Source: JANXQG01 sp963780045 | GTDB taxonomy: Bacteria > Planctomycetota > Planctomycetia > Pirellulales > Thermoguttaceae | Assembly (NCBI GenBank): GCA_963780045.1 | Contig: CAVZZZ010000001.1 | Span: 1,550,001-1,614,000 of the forward strand | Direction: 5' to 3' | DNA length: 64,000 nucleotides | In this document: one piece after another, positions 53,040-62,191 of the stretch | How the letters are laid out: each line of letters starts with the position of its first letter | Position numbering within the stretch: position 1 is the stretch's first letter | The notes under the pieces: model-generated | Told to the model about the DNA's origin: nothing | What the model saw: the letters and a program-made list of their open reading frames with translations, nothing else | Databases searched by the model: none | Program-made: the position numbers and the translations under genes

Positions 53040-54057
53040 TTATTTCTTCTTGAACGGACTGCGGCCCACCTTCCGCCGCGCCAACGCCACTGCGCCAAGC
53101 ACAACCGCGTTGTCGCCCAGGGCGGAAAGCACGACGTGGCCGCCGTCTCGCGCCGGGAAGGCGGTCGGAGCCGACGATGTTCTCCAAGGTCGGCATCATG
53201 TACTCGCTGCAGGCCTCGATCAGCCCGCCGCCCAACACGATCACTTCCGGGTCGATCAGGTGCCGCACGGTGAGGCAGGCGTAGCCGAGCGTTTCCGAGG
53301 CGCGGTGAACGATGCCGGTAACCAACGGGTCGTCGGCCTTCAGCGCCTTGCGGATCGCGCCGCTGCGGATGACGCTCAGGTCGCCGCCGGAGATTTCCGT
53401 CAGCTTGCTCGTGCGCCCGGCGGCAAGCGCGGCGCGGATGTCGCGCTCGATGGCGGTGCGGCTGGCGAGGGCCTCCAGACAGCCGTAGTTGCCGCAACCG
53501 CAAACCGGCCCGCCGATCTGCATGACGATGTGGCCCATCTCGCCGGCCGCCTCGCGGGCGCCCCGCCAAATCTTTCCCTTCAGTACGAAACCGGCGCCGA
53601 TGCCCGTTCCCACCCAGATGCCCAGCGCGCTGCGGGCTTGCCGCGCGGAACCGAGCCACGCTTCGCCATAGGTGCCCAGGTTGCCGTCGTTGCCGATGGC
53701 CACGGGCACACGGAAGCAGCTTTCCAGATGACCGCCGATGGCCACGCCGCTCAGGCCCATGTTCGGCGTCACGACGACGTTGCCCGATTTTGGCTCGACC
53801 ACGCCCGGCACTGCGACGCCGATGGCCGTCAGGCTGGTGGTTTCCAGGTTGGCCTCGGCGAGCGCGGCCTTCATGACTGATTCCACGGCGGCGAGAATTT
53901 GCTCCGGTCCTCCGGGACAGTCACCCGCTGGCCGCGGCGTCGGCTGCCGCTGGCGGCCGAGAATCGTCCCCGATTCGGCGACCAGCGAGGCCTGGATTTT
54001 CGTGCCGCCGACGTCGACGCCAAGATAAAGACGTTCGCGGGTCTGTTTTGGTTTCAT
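53040..54057 (-). CDS. ROK-family glucokinase (one frameshift near the 3' end)
   Basis: 338 residues after removing one extra base near 53161. YLGVDVGGTKIQASLV is the phosphate-binding loop. GVAVPGVVEPKSGNVVVTPN, GNDGNLGTYGEAWLGSARQA (catalytic Asp in GNDGN) and the ROK zinc motif GPVCGCGNYGCLEALAS follow, then VIVLGGGLIE near the adenosine site. Without the repair the last 45 residues are scrambled; with it they read DGGHVVLSALGDNAVVLGAV. The enzyme phosphorylates glucose or a related hexose with ATP. It is divergent from the AbrB-PIN pair. Confidence 0.88.
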
Positions 54058-54203
54058 GGCCGGATCCCCAGGGCGGACAAGTTTATTCAAGTCGGGGCAT
54101 TGTACCGCGCGCGGCGGGAAAGTAGCAGGCACGCCGCGCGAATCGCCCGGTGCGACATCAGGTTGCCCTTAAGCCCAATTTCGCAATCTGGTCCGGGTTC
54201 CAC

Positions 54204-54231
54204 TTGCATTTTGTTCGCAGCAAGTGATAAT
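54204..54231 (+). promoter_or_regulatory. Possible promoter of the AbrB-PIN pair
   Basis: TTGCAT (54204-54209) and GATAAT (54226-54231) are 16 bases apart, about 30 bases before the ribosome site AAGGGGGA of the antitoxin gene. AbrB-type antitoxins normally repress their own promoter, so an operator would be expected here. Confidence 0.4.
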
Positions 54232-54268
54232 TGAAGTACAAGGCGTTTTTTGAATGTAAGGGGGACTT

Positions 54269-54514
54269 GTGTTTCATTCCACGGTTACTCAAAAGGGCCA
54301 GACCACGATTCCCGGCGCCGTGCGTGACGCGCTCCATATCCAGCCGGGCGACAAGCTAGAGTACACTATCGACGGAAACCAAGCGGTAATTCGGGTTCAT
54401 CCGGGGCTCAGATCGTTAAAAGGCGCGCTAGCCAGCTCGAAAGGCAAGGGGCTTTCCTTCGCGCGGATCAGGCAGGCGGCCGCCAACGCGCGGACGCGGG
54501 AGCGTCGCCAATGA
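54269..54514 (+). CDS. AbrB/SpoVT-type antitoxin
   Basis: 81 residues from GTG 54269, with AAGGGGGA just upstream. STVTQKGQTTIPGAVRDALH and IQPGDKLEYTIDGNQAVIR form a complete swapped-hairpin AbrB DNA-binding domain. The basic C-terminus (about 45-81) would bind and neutralise the toxin. The stop overlaps the start of the PIN gene by four bases, the usual antitoxin-first order. Confidence 0.88.
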   Translation: MFHSTVTQKGQTTIPGAVRDALHIQPGDKLEYTIDGNQAVIRVHPGLRSLKGALASSKGKGLSFARIRQAAANARTRERRQ

Positions 54515-54939
54515 GCAAGCGACGTCTCGTCGATACGAACTTGATTGTCCGGCATCTTGTCCAGGACCATCCGGGGCACGCGAAAGTCGCCGCGCGACTC
54601 GTGGAAGCTTGCGACCGCGGTACTTTGATTCTGATGGTGCTGCCCGCAGTCGTCGCGGAGTGTGTCTTCGTATTGGAATCTTTCTATGAGCGTCCGCGGG
54701 CGGACATCGCGCGGGTGATGTCCGCCTTGCTGAGCAGTCCCGGGATCGAATTGGCCGACCTGGCGATTCACCTCGACGCGCTGAAGCTCTACGGCGAAAC
54801 GCGGGTACACTTCGTCGATTGCACGATAGCTGCCACTGCCGCGGCGCTGGCGTTGCCGGTCGCCACCCTCGACAGCGATTTCCGCAAGTTTCCGGATGTG
54901 ACCGTCGACCTTGATGACAATGGCACCGATGGGGAATAG
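54511..54939 (+). CDS. PIN-domain toxin, VapC-like
   Basis: 142 residues, starting within the antitoxin stop (ATGA overlap). RRLVDTNLIVRHLVQD carries the first catalytic Asp, PAVVAECVFVLESFY the Glu, and VHFVDCTIAATA and ATLDSDFRKF the further acidic residues. All four are in place, so the fold should be an active metal-dependent RNase. VapC toxins typically cut tRNA or rRNA and are held inactive by the antitoxin. It is convergent with the ABC permease gene, with a gap of only 6 bases. Confidence 0.88.
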   Translation: MSKRRLVDTNLIVRHLVQDHPGHAKVAARLVEACDRGTLILMVLPAVVAECVFVLESFYERPRADIARVMSALLSSPGIELADLAIHLDALKLYGETRVHFVDCTIAATAAALALPVATLDSDFRKFPDVTVDLDDNGTDGE

Positions 54940-54945
54940 CAGCCG

Positions 54946-56239
54946 TCAATGCGATCGTAGTGCGCGGATAGGATCGACCCGCGCTGCCCGCAAGGCGGGA
55001 TAGATGCCCGCCACTACGCTGACCACGATCGAAAAAGCCAGCGAGGCGGCCAAGAGCCACAAGGGAAAGGCGAAAAGATCCAACTGCCCGCTGACGCCTT
55101 GGCTGTTGGCGTAGGCGGTGGCGGCCGCCTCCATGCCGCAGGAGATCAGCCAGCCCAGCGCGATGCCGGTCAGTCCGCCCAGCAGGCCGATGATGCCGGC
55201 TTCGGTGAGAAACAACACGAACAGGTTGCCGTCGGAGGCGCCGATCGCCTTGCACAGCCCGATCTCCCCGAAGCGCTCCAGCACGGCCATCAAGAGCGTG
55301 TTGGCGATGCCCAGCGCGGCGATGGTCAGGGCGATCGCTCCCACCACGCTCAGCAGCACCTGGATTGCGAGAAAGAACCGCCGCATGTCCTGCAAGCGGG
55401 AGAGCATCGTTTTGGTGTGGAAGCCCATAGCTTTAATGCGCTTCTCTACGGCGTCGAGATCCTTGGGATCGCGGACCCGCACCGTGGCGCTGCCGTATCC
55501 GGCGGACTTCAGGTCGCCGCCGGCCTCGACGATGCTCAAGGCCGATTCCAGGTACATGCCGCGAAGCCGCTTCATTACTTCGACCGGCAGAAAGAGTCCG
55601 TTTTGCTGCTCTGGGGCCCATCACCGCGGGCGCCTGGTAGACGCCGACTACGGTCACTTTCAGCGGCGCGCGGTCCGCTTTGCTCCCCTTGGAGTCGGCC
55701 GCGGCAAGGTCGGCGGAGTCGACGGTGACTTCCTTTCCGAGGGCGTCTTGCGGGGACGAAAAGCCCAGCGCCGTAAGGACTCCCATGCCAATGATCGTTT
55801 CGCGTTCATCCCCTTCCTCGAACAACCGCCCGGCGACGAGGATTTCGTGAGAAATGCCCAACAGGGCGACCTCGCTCGGCATCGCCAAGCCGATGGCGGT
55901 CGTTTCCTTGCCGCCGTAGCTTAAATGGATGTTCTTGACGTGGGCATCGGGATAGGCGGCGACCACGCCCGGCAGCTTTTCCATCTCGGCCAACCTGTCG
56001 TCCGTGAGCGGCGGGGGTTTTTCCTTGCCTTTGCGGTCCCCTTGGCTGACCTCGATGTTGTTCAACAGCGACAAGGCGCGGAAGGGTGTTTCCACTTGCC
56101 GCTGCACGCCCAGCGAGAGCGCGACCATCGTCACCAGCATTCCGGCGGCGAAGGTGACGCCCAGCGTGGTGAGCGTCACTCGCAACGGAGACCGTCGCAG
56201 TCCCTGCAGGGCAAGGGCGGCAATTTCGAAAACTCTCAT
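54946..56239 (-). CDS. MacB/FtsX-like ABC permease (one frameshift)
   Basis: 430 residues after removing one extra base near 55611. One N-terminal helix (LTTLGVTFAAGMLVTMVALS) precedes a large periplasmic domain (about residues 45-270). Three C-terminal helices follow: FLAIQVLLSVVGAIALTIAA, LTEAGIIGLLGGLTGIALGW and LLAASLAFSIVVSVVAGIYP. It ends in RAARVDPIRALRSH. This is the MacB/LolE topology. The start overlaps the stop of the ATPase gene by four bases, so the two form one exporter. Substrate unknown; lipoproteins, peptides or antibiotics are family precedents. Confidence 0.87.
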
Positions 56240-56949
56240 CCGCCGCCTTCTCCTTCCGGCAGAAGGCGGCCATCGCGAAGCCGCAGCACGCGGTCCGCCA
56301 CGCCGCGAGCCATTTCCTCGTCGTGCGTGACCATGACCACCGTCGTTCCAAGTTGCTGGTGGATTTCACGGAGCAAGGCTATTACCTCGTTGGCCGTGCC
56401 GCGGTCGAGATTACCGGTCGGCTCGTCCGCCAAGAGCAGCGTGGGCCGATGGACGATCGCGCGGGCGATAGCGACGCGCTGCTGTTCGCCGCCGCTGAGT
56501 TCGGTTGGCCGATGGGCGGCCCGCTGCGCCAAGCCGACCCGCCCAAGGGCCTCTGTCGCACGCCGGGAGCGTTCGCTGCCGTAAACTCCCTGGAAGGTAA
56601 GCGCCAAGGCGATATTTTCCAGGGCGGTTAGGCTGGCAACAAGGTAATAGGATTGAAAGATAAAGCCGACGCTTGACCGGCGGTAAAGAGTTCGCTGGTG
56701 GCGATCCAGCGCGGTCAATTCCTGTTGCTGGACCCAAACGGACCCCTCGTCCGGCGTGTCGAGTCCTCCCAAAATGTGCAGCAAAGTCGATTTGCCGGAC
56801 CCACTCACGCCGAGGACGGCGACGAACTGGCCTTTTTCGACCCGCAGATTCATCTCTCGCAGAGCGTGAACTTCGGTTGGGCCGACGCGGTAATGCCGGG
56901 AAAGGCCACGAGTTTCAATAAAAGAAAGGCTGTTGAGCAAATTGGACAC
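56236..56949 (-). CDS. ABC transporter ATPase, LolD/MacB type
   Basis: 237 residues from GTG 56949. Walker A GVSGSGKST, Q-loop FIFQSYYLVASLTALEN, signature LSGGEQQRVAIARA, Walker B LLLADEPTGNLD and H-loop VMVTHDEEMA are all intact. The SYYLVASLTALENI region is typical of the LolD/MacB subfamily that powers FtsX-fold permeases without moving substrate through the membrane. The four-base overlap with the permease start supports coupled translation. Confidence 0.93.
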   Translation of the reverse strand: MSNLLNSLSFIETRGLSRHYRVGPTEVHALREMNLRVEKGQFVAVLGVSGSGKSTLLHILGGLDTPDEGSVWVQQQELTALDRHQRTLYRRSSVGFIFQSYYLVASLTALENIALALTFQGVYGSERSRRATEALGRVGLAQRAAHRPTELSGGEQQRVAIARAIVHRPTLLLADEPTGNLDRGTANEVIALLREIHQQLGTTVVMVTHDEEMARGVADRVLRLRDGRLLPEGEGGG

Positions 56950-57264
56950 TTCGGCGAACGGGACAACGACGTCGGCAGCGGTGCGGCCATCTATTCTATG
57001 ATGTTGCTTGAAGACCGTCGCCCCGTCCCATTTTTCATAATATTCGGAAAAAAATTGAGGCGCGCAGGCTAGCCGCAGTTTCGCTACGGAGAAGACTCAG
57101 CTTTCCCGCACATTGGCTAACATCAGAGGGGTCCGTTGTCTTTCGAAAAAAATCGCGCGGGGTGCTTGCCTTTTTAACAGAAGGGGGATAAGATGACACT
57201 GTAGCCATCGTCTGGGAACTTTCGGCGGTGGCTCCAATCTTCAACTCGACCTTTTTTGGAGGAG
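56950..57264. other. Intergenic region upstream of the ABC operon, no gene seen
   Basis: It holds the reverse-strand promoter of the ABC genes, which I cannot place. A palindrome TTCAACTC (57240-57247) / GAGTTGAA (57262-57269) with a T-rich loop lies at its right edge. It overlaps the -35 region of the RNA promoter described next and could be an operator. Confidence 0.35.
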
Positions 57265-57295
57265 TTGAACCCCCGCGCACGAAACGCCGTATAAT
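57265..57295 (+). promoter_or_regulatory. Promoter of the candidate non-coding RNA
   Basis: A perfect TATAAT at 57290-57295 is preceded by TTGAAC at 57265-57270 with a 19-base spacer. The predicted transcription start is about 57302, six bases before the first base of the long RNA stem. The -35 hexamer lies inside the palindrome 57240-57269. Confidence 0.6.
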
Positions 57296-57301
57296 TGAGT
57301 A

Positions 57302-57449
57302 GATTAACCGGCTGTCGTGGCAGGCCAACAGGATTGGAACGCGCTTCTTTACCCCAGCCGGCCGACCCAGAGCCGGTTTGTGCCAGAGCACCCCCAGACT
57401 GGCACTAGCGTTTCAGGAGCTTGGATCTGCCGCGACAGCCGGGTTTTTT
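57302..57449 (+). ncRNA. Candidate structured small RNA, about 148 nt
   Basis: No open frame fits here, yet the segment is framed by a promoter and a terminator. Closing stem: 57308-57323 with 57427-57442 (16 pairs, one G-U), directly followed by GTTTTTTA. Inside it are CCAA/TTGG (57325-57328 with 57421-57424), then an internal loop, then GGAACGC/GCGTTTC (57336-57342 with 57408-57414). Two hairpins follow: CCGGC/GCCGG (57358-57362 with 57372-57376) and GTGCCAG/CTGGCAC (57380-57386 with 57399-57405). The result is a three-way junction on a long interrupted stem. I cannot match it to 6S, SRP, tmRNA or RNase P RNA. Its 3' end is 7 bases from the convergent gene's stop, so the stem may also end that transcript. 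Confidence 0.6.
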
Positions 57450-57456
57450 ATGCGCT

Positions 57457-58709
57457 TTAGTATCTCGCGCCGACGTTCAGTGCGGCGAATGGCCCGGGGT
57501 CGAGCCTTACGGCGTCGGAATTGCTCGGTGACGGTGACTCGCCTTCAGAATAAAAACGATCGAAGATATAGCCGCCCGCGATCGACGCCGTCCAGTGCCG
57601 GAACGCCGCCGCTTGCAGGCCCAGGCTTACACGCTGATCGTAAATGAAGAAGCGGTCGGCCAAATCGGGCCGGTCCACCAATTCATATTCTTCGTTCGAC
57701 CAGTCGTAGGCAGCTACGGTGCTGAGCCAAGAGCAGAGACGATACTGCGCCTTCACATGCACGCTGCGAAGCAGCATGTAGGATGCCTCAAACCGCCAGT
57801 CGTCGTTCGGCCGCCAAATCATTTGGAACGGCAGCCCAATGTTGGCGTGAAACTGCGGCGATGGATTGTAGCTGTAGGCAACGCCCGGTATGGGAAAGTT
57901 CAGCTCGCTGACGGGCGAGTACGAGAGCGTGAAAAGCCAGGCGTCGTGCTCGTTTTGCGGGACGCGGAGCAAGGCGTTCATGCTGACGTTCATCTCGTTG
58001 ATCGACCAGAAGGGATGGTCGCTCGCCGAGCCGATGCTTACGCCGCCGCCGGCCGTCCACCCGTTGTCAAACAGTCGGGCGTAGCGAAGCCCCAAATTGA
58101 TGTTCCACAGGTCGGCGGGCATGGTCTGTCCTGTCAGCGGAATGGTCGCGTCCGAGTCAATGAGTCGATCGCGCACGCCGCCCGAAAGAGACCAGAGGCT
58201 TACGGGGCTGCTCCACAACGGAATGCCGAACGAGAGGCCTTCGGTGAACGACGAGAAGTCGGCATTCTGGCCGTGAACGCCGACAGTTGGAAACCACGAC
58301 GTGTTGTATTGAAACGAGTAGCGCGGATCGATGCCGGCGCCGCCGCGGCCGCCGAAATCGCCAAAGCCGGCCGCAGCAGCTTCGGTGCCCAGCCGCGGAT
58401 TAGGCGTGGGATCTTGCGGCGGCCAAAATGGCGGCGCCAGGGCCATGGACCAGCATCTTGCGGCAGCGCGCTTACGGGGTCCGGCAGCGAATTGAAGCCT
58501 GGTCCCGGCAGGGCCGCGCCTGGACCGGTCACCGGCTGCCCGCTGACTGGCGGAACGTTCAAAATCGGCCCATTGCCAGGCGGAATGCTGCCCGGCGGCA
58601 CATATCCTGGCTGCATCGGCGCCTGCGCATGACAAACCGCTGCGCCGATTGCCGCCAGGGCGAGTAGCGACACGGCCGGAACGCGCAGAAATCGACGATA
58701 AATGGGCAT
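57457..58709 (-). CDS. Outer-membrane beta-barrel-like protein, possibly DUF6268 (one frameshift)
   Basis: ATG 58709 has GGAGG 6 bases upstream. The signal peptide is VPAVSLLALAAIGAAVCHAQ, followed by a Pro/Gly-rich linker (PGYVPPGSIPPGNGPILNVP). The frame changes at about 58440-58470; repaired length about 417 residues. The rest is a run of amphipathic strands (FTEGLSFGIPLWSSPVSLWS, VHVKAQYRLCSWLSTVAAYD, LGLQAAAFRHWTASIAGGYI) ending in LNVGARY. A C-terminal aromatic residue is typical of outer-membrane barrels. The resemblance to DUF6268 is from memory. Function unknown. Confidence 0.65.
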
Positions 58710-58795
58710 ATTTCCTCCGCGGCGGAGGCGAATCGTAGACGAAACTTGGCCCAGGCTCAAGGCCATTTAATCCCATGCGAATATTGACGCTCAAA

Positions 58796-59836
58796 TCAGC
58801 CAATCTGCACGAGAACGTCGTTTTCAGCCGCTTCTCTCACGTCGATCTTGATTTCAAGGAACCGGCGGAGGATGTCCAGGTGCGTCAGCGCGTGCTGCGT
58901 GAGGGCCATCGTCCTAAAGATACTGTCTCCCGATCCGCGGTAGGCGGCGATGCCCAAAGGCAACAGAATCTGATCGGCCAAGTGCGGACCGACGGGCACG
59001 TCCGATGCGAGGTAGTCCTGGGCTTCGCAGACGGCCTGTCGCGCGACTTCCTCGGCGCGGACTCCGAGTTTCCCAAACCCCGTAAACACCTCGGTCACAT
59101 GCTCCGACTCAAGTTCAATCATTACCACGTTGCCGGGGCCGCGCGGGTGCGTGACCTCTTCAATGAGCATTGACGGAAGTTTCCATCCAGTCGCCTTGGC
59201 GATCGCATCGCATTCGCGCTCGGCGATATGTCGCGGCAGGGAGGAAATCATGGCGCGAACGCGATGATCGAGCAAGTTCCCGCGTTCGGTCAATTCCAGT
59301 CGCCCCAGCGGCGCGGGCCGGATGCTAGCGGCAAACTGTCCGCCGCCCGCGGGATAGAAGCCGGGGCGAACTAACCGCGTCTCAATCTTCGGTCCCATCC
59401 GGTTCACCAATGGCAGAAATGCACTGGCCAGGAACTCATACGGCGGGGCCATCGAGTTGTGCGTACCGCCTTCGAGGACCAAGTGCGATTCGGCGGGCGC
59501 GGTGAGCAGCGCCGGCAGCACCGTCTGGAAGACGAGTGTCGCGCTGCCGGCCGTCGCGACCTTAAACGTGTAATTACCGCCCGTCACCTTGCCGGGCCGA
59601 AAGAGCAGCCGCTTCGAGTGCAGCGCATCGCCTTCGACCTCGGCCTGCCCGACTTCGGCCGCCGCGCGTACTGCCGTTAGATGCTGCTGCATCAGGCCCG
59701 GCTTTTTCCGCTTGGCTCGTACGTTTTTGATTTCGACGCTCCGTCCAGTGACGAGCGACAGGGCGAGAGACGTGCGGACCATCTGTCCGCCGCCTTCGCC
59801 CTGGGAGCCGTCGATTTGGACGACATCGTCCTTCAT
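58796..59836 (-). CDS. rtcA: RNA 3'-terminal phosphate cyclase
   Basis: 346 residues. VQIDGSQGEGGGQMVRTSLA is the N-terminal family signature. KKPGLMQQHLTAVRAAAEV, GGTHNSMAPPYEFLASAFLP and RPGFYPAGGGQF follow, and GPHLADQILLPLG carries the His that takes the AMP. RtcA converts RNA 3'-phosphate ends to 2',3'-cyclic phosphates with ATP. No rtcB or rtcR is visible nearby. The start overlaps the stop of the upstream pncA gene by four bases, so the two are read from one transcript. Confidence 0.94.
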   Translation of the reverse strand: MKDDVVQIDGSQGEGGGQMVRTSLALSLVTGRSVEIKNVRAKRKKPGLMQQHLTAVRAAAEVGQAEVEGDALHSKRLLFRPGKVTGGNYTFKVATAGSATLVFQTVLPALLTAPAESHLVLEGGTHNSMAPPYEFLASAFLPLVNRMGPKIETRLVRPGFYPAGGGQFAASIRPAPLGRLELTERGNLLDHRVRAMISSLPRHIAERECDAIAKATGWKLPSMLIEEVTHPRGPGNVVMIELESEHVTEVFTGFGKLGVRAEEVARQAVCEAQDYLASDVPVGPHLADQILLPLGIAAYRGSGDSIFRTMALTQHALTHLDILRRFLEIKIDVREAAENDVLVQIG

Positions 59837-60429
59837 ATTACTCTTACGCCGTGTTGACGCATTTCCTCGACCGCCCGTTGCACGTCGCCCGGATGAAGTT
59901 CAACGCCGCGGGATGCGTTTTCCAAAAGCGCCGTCTGAAAACCCAACGCGACGGCGTCCAGCGCCGTACACTTCACGCAGTAGTCGGTCGCCAGCCCGCC
60001 GACGTGTACTTCGTCAATCCCTCTTTCGCGCAGGTAATCGGCCAGGCCGGTCGCTGCGCGGTGGCCGTTGTCAAAGAAGCCGCTGTAGCTGTCGATGGCC
60101 GGATCCGTACCCTTGCGAAAGACACGTGCGATGCGGTCCAGGTTCAGACCAGGATGGAACGCGGCGCCGGCTGTGTTCTGCACGCAATGCACTGGCCAAA
60201 GGGTTTGCGGCAAACCGGCCAGTTTGATCTCGTCGCCGACCGCGCGGCCCGGATGATTGGCGGCAAAGCTGCCGTGATTCGCCGGGTGCCAGTCCTGCGT
60301 GGCCACGACCAGATCGTAATCGGGCTGGAGGCGATTGATGAGCGGCACGACCGCATCGCCCTGCGGAACGGGCAATGCGCCGCCGGGACAAAAGTCGTTT
60401 TGAACGTCAACGATAACCAGGGCTTTCAT
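59833..60429 (-). CDS. pncA: Nicotinamidase
   Basis: 198 residues from ATG 60429, with GGAG upstream. A longer frame begins at 60489 but its extra residues (PAKAG) come from the dispersed repeat, so it is not the true start. IVDVQNDFCPGGALPVPQGD holds the catalytic Asp, TQDWHPANHGSF the metal ligands, FRKGTDPAIDSYSGF the catalytic Lys and GLATDYCVKCTALDAV the nucleophilic Cys. It converts nicotinamide to nicotinate for NAD salvage. The 3' end overlaps the start of rtcA. Confidence 0.94.
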   Translation of the reverse strand: MKALVIVDVQNDFCPGGALPVPQGDAVVPLINRLQPDYDLVVATQDWHPANHGSFAANHPGRAVGDEIKLAGLPQTLWPVHCVQNTAGAAFHPGLNLDRIARVFRKGTDPAIDSYSGFFDNGHRAATGLADYLRERGIDEVHVGGLATDYCVKCTALDAVALGFQTALLENASRGVELHPGDVQRAVEEMRQHGVRVI

Positions 60430-60456
60430 AGGGAGGCTCCTTGGGCGACCTGCAGC

Positions 60457-60519
60457 CGCTGGAGTTCCGGCTTTAGCCGGCGCTCCCAATGATTACCGGC
60501 TAAAGCCGGAACTCCAGCG
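60457..60519. repeat. Perfect 24-bp inverted repeat of the GCCGGCTAAAGCCGG family
   Basis: 60457-60480 and 60496-60519 are perfectly complementary around a 15-base loop. The arms contain CGCTGGAGTTCCGGC and its complement. This is the fullest copy of the element in the window and lies between the divergent pncA and fucose pyrophosphorylase genes, upstream of both. It could fold in either transcript. Confidence 0.85.
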
Positions 60520-60549
60520 CCGCACAGTATACCAGACGCTGCCTAACGC

Positions 60550-60578
60550 TCGACGCGAGCGATTCCGTCTGCTATGAT
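60550..60578 (+). promoter_or_regulatory. Possible promoter giving a leaderless GDP-fucose gene mRNA
   Basis: TATGAT at 60573-60578 lies 9 bases before ATG 60588, with TCGACG (60550-60555) 17 bases upstream of it. No ribosome site precedes the ATG. The expected start of transcription is within 3 bases of the ATG. Confidence 0.35.
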
Positions 60579-60587
60579 GCCCGGCAA

Positions 60588-62191
60588 ATGTGGGACTACC
60601 TGATCGTGACCGCTTCCAATGACCGCCAGACGGCCGGCTATGAAAGCCAACTGGAACTTCGCCGCCGCGCGGGTCTGCTGCCGGAAGTGCGAACCACGAT
60701 GGTCGTTGCCGATCCGCAAGGAAAGCGTGTGGGCAGCGGCGGCAGCACGCTCTATTGCCTTATGCGGGTCATCGAGGCAGAGGTCCGCCGCACGGGCAGA
60801 CCAGCGGACAGTTGGGAGGCGATCGAAAGTCTGTTTCGCAATCTGCGACTGCTCATCCTCCATGCCGGCGGTGACTCCCGCCGCGTGCCGGCTTACGGGC
60901 CGTGCGGCAAGATCTTCGCGCCCGTCCCCGGCGAGTCGCAGGGCAACGTGATTTCCACGCTATTCGACCGGCTTTATCCGATCTATCGCGACATGCCGTG
61001 CGGACCGACCGGCGCGGGGCAGGTAATCGTCGGCGCGGGAGACGCCTTGCCGCTGTTCGATGTGTCGGAGGTCCGCTTCGATCGGCCGGGCATGGTCGCG
61101 CTTGGCGCTTATGCGACCCCGGAGGCGGCCAGCAAACACGGTGTGTTTTGCGTTGGCGAAGACGGCCGTGCAAGGGTGTTCTTGCAAAAGCCGTCCCCGG
61201 ACGAGCAACGGCTGTTGGGCGCGATCGATGCCGCCGGCCGCTCGGTTCTCGACATGGGCGTAATGAGTTTTGACGCGAAGACAGCCATTTTGCTTCTTCG
61301 CGCCTTCGACGTGCGGACCGGACCCCAAGGCCCGCGGTTCTCGCAGACAATGGAAGAGCTAGTGCTGGAACAGGGTCTTGATCTATATCGCGAAATCTGC
61401 TCGCGCTTGGCGCCGAGGCTACGGTCGAACACCACGGCGCATGTTGCCTCGCGAGCGGTTCGACTTGGTCTGCGGAACAATTGAGAAAGGTCTTCAAATC
61501 GCTGGCCGTCGTTCCGTTGGCGGTCGTGGTCCTGCCAAAGTGTGACTTCCTGCACTTTGGCACGTCGCACCAACTTATCACCAGCGGCACGGAACTAATG
61601 GAATTCGATGGGCGACCTTTGGGCCCAGACATATGCGTTAGTATGAACAATCGAGTTACCAACAACGGTCGAATCATTGGCGGCGACAGTTGGGTCGAAG
61701 GTTGCCGAATATCCGCAGATCTCGCTCTTGCAGGTCGGAACGTCGTGGTCGGAGCCGATATCGACACGCCGCTGGAGCTGCCCAAGGGCGCATGTCTAGA
61801 CGTGGTTACCGGCGAGACTCGCACGGGCTGCAAAGCCTGGTTTGTACGCGCATACCACGTTGAGGACACCTTCAAGGAAATGCTTGGTCCGCGTGCCACG
61901 TTGGCTGGACAGCCGTTCGGACGATGGCTGGGACCGCGCGTCGCATTCAAGGAGATTTGGCCTAGGGTCGCGCCCGACGCCCGTGCTATGTGGAACGCCC
62001 GCGTTTTCCCCACGGTGGACTCGCCGCAGGGGTATCGCGATTGGCTGTGGATGTTTGATCCTGGCTCTGCAACTACGGAGCAGAAGCAAGCATTTCTTAC
62101 GACAGACCGGTATAGTCTTGCGGAGATCGCCCTGCTGGCGGACATGGACGCGTTTTACGCGCGAAGGAGTGCATTTTGCGATACGCACTGA
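60588..62191 (+). CDS. Fucose-1-phosphate guanylyltransferase-like protein (one frameshift)
   Basis: 534 residues after adding one base near 61437. The N-terminus is MWDYLIVTASNDRQTAGYES; GKRVGSGGSTLYCLMRVIE and LILHAGGDSRRVPAYGPCGK are the nucleotide-binding loop and sugar-nucleotidyltransferase signature of the L-fucokinase/GDP-fucose pyrophosphorylase family (PF07959). After the break, VLPKCDFLHFGTSHQLITSG begins the beta-helix part. No GHMP kinase domain follows, so unlike bifunctional FKP it should only join GTP and fucose-1-phosphate (or a similar sugar). It overlaps the next gene, another GDP-sugar enzyme, by 16 bases. Confidence 0.78.

Noticed and set aside
60430..60489. N-terminal extension of nicotinamidase (PAKAG residues)
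   Set aside because: It is translated repeat DNA. ATG 60429 has a ribosome site and gives the normal family start.
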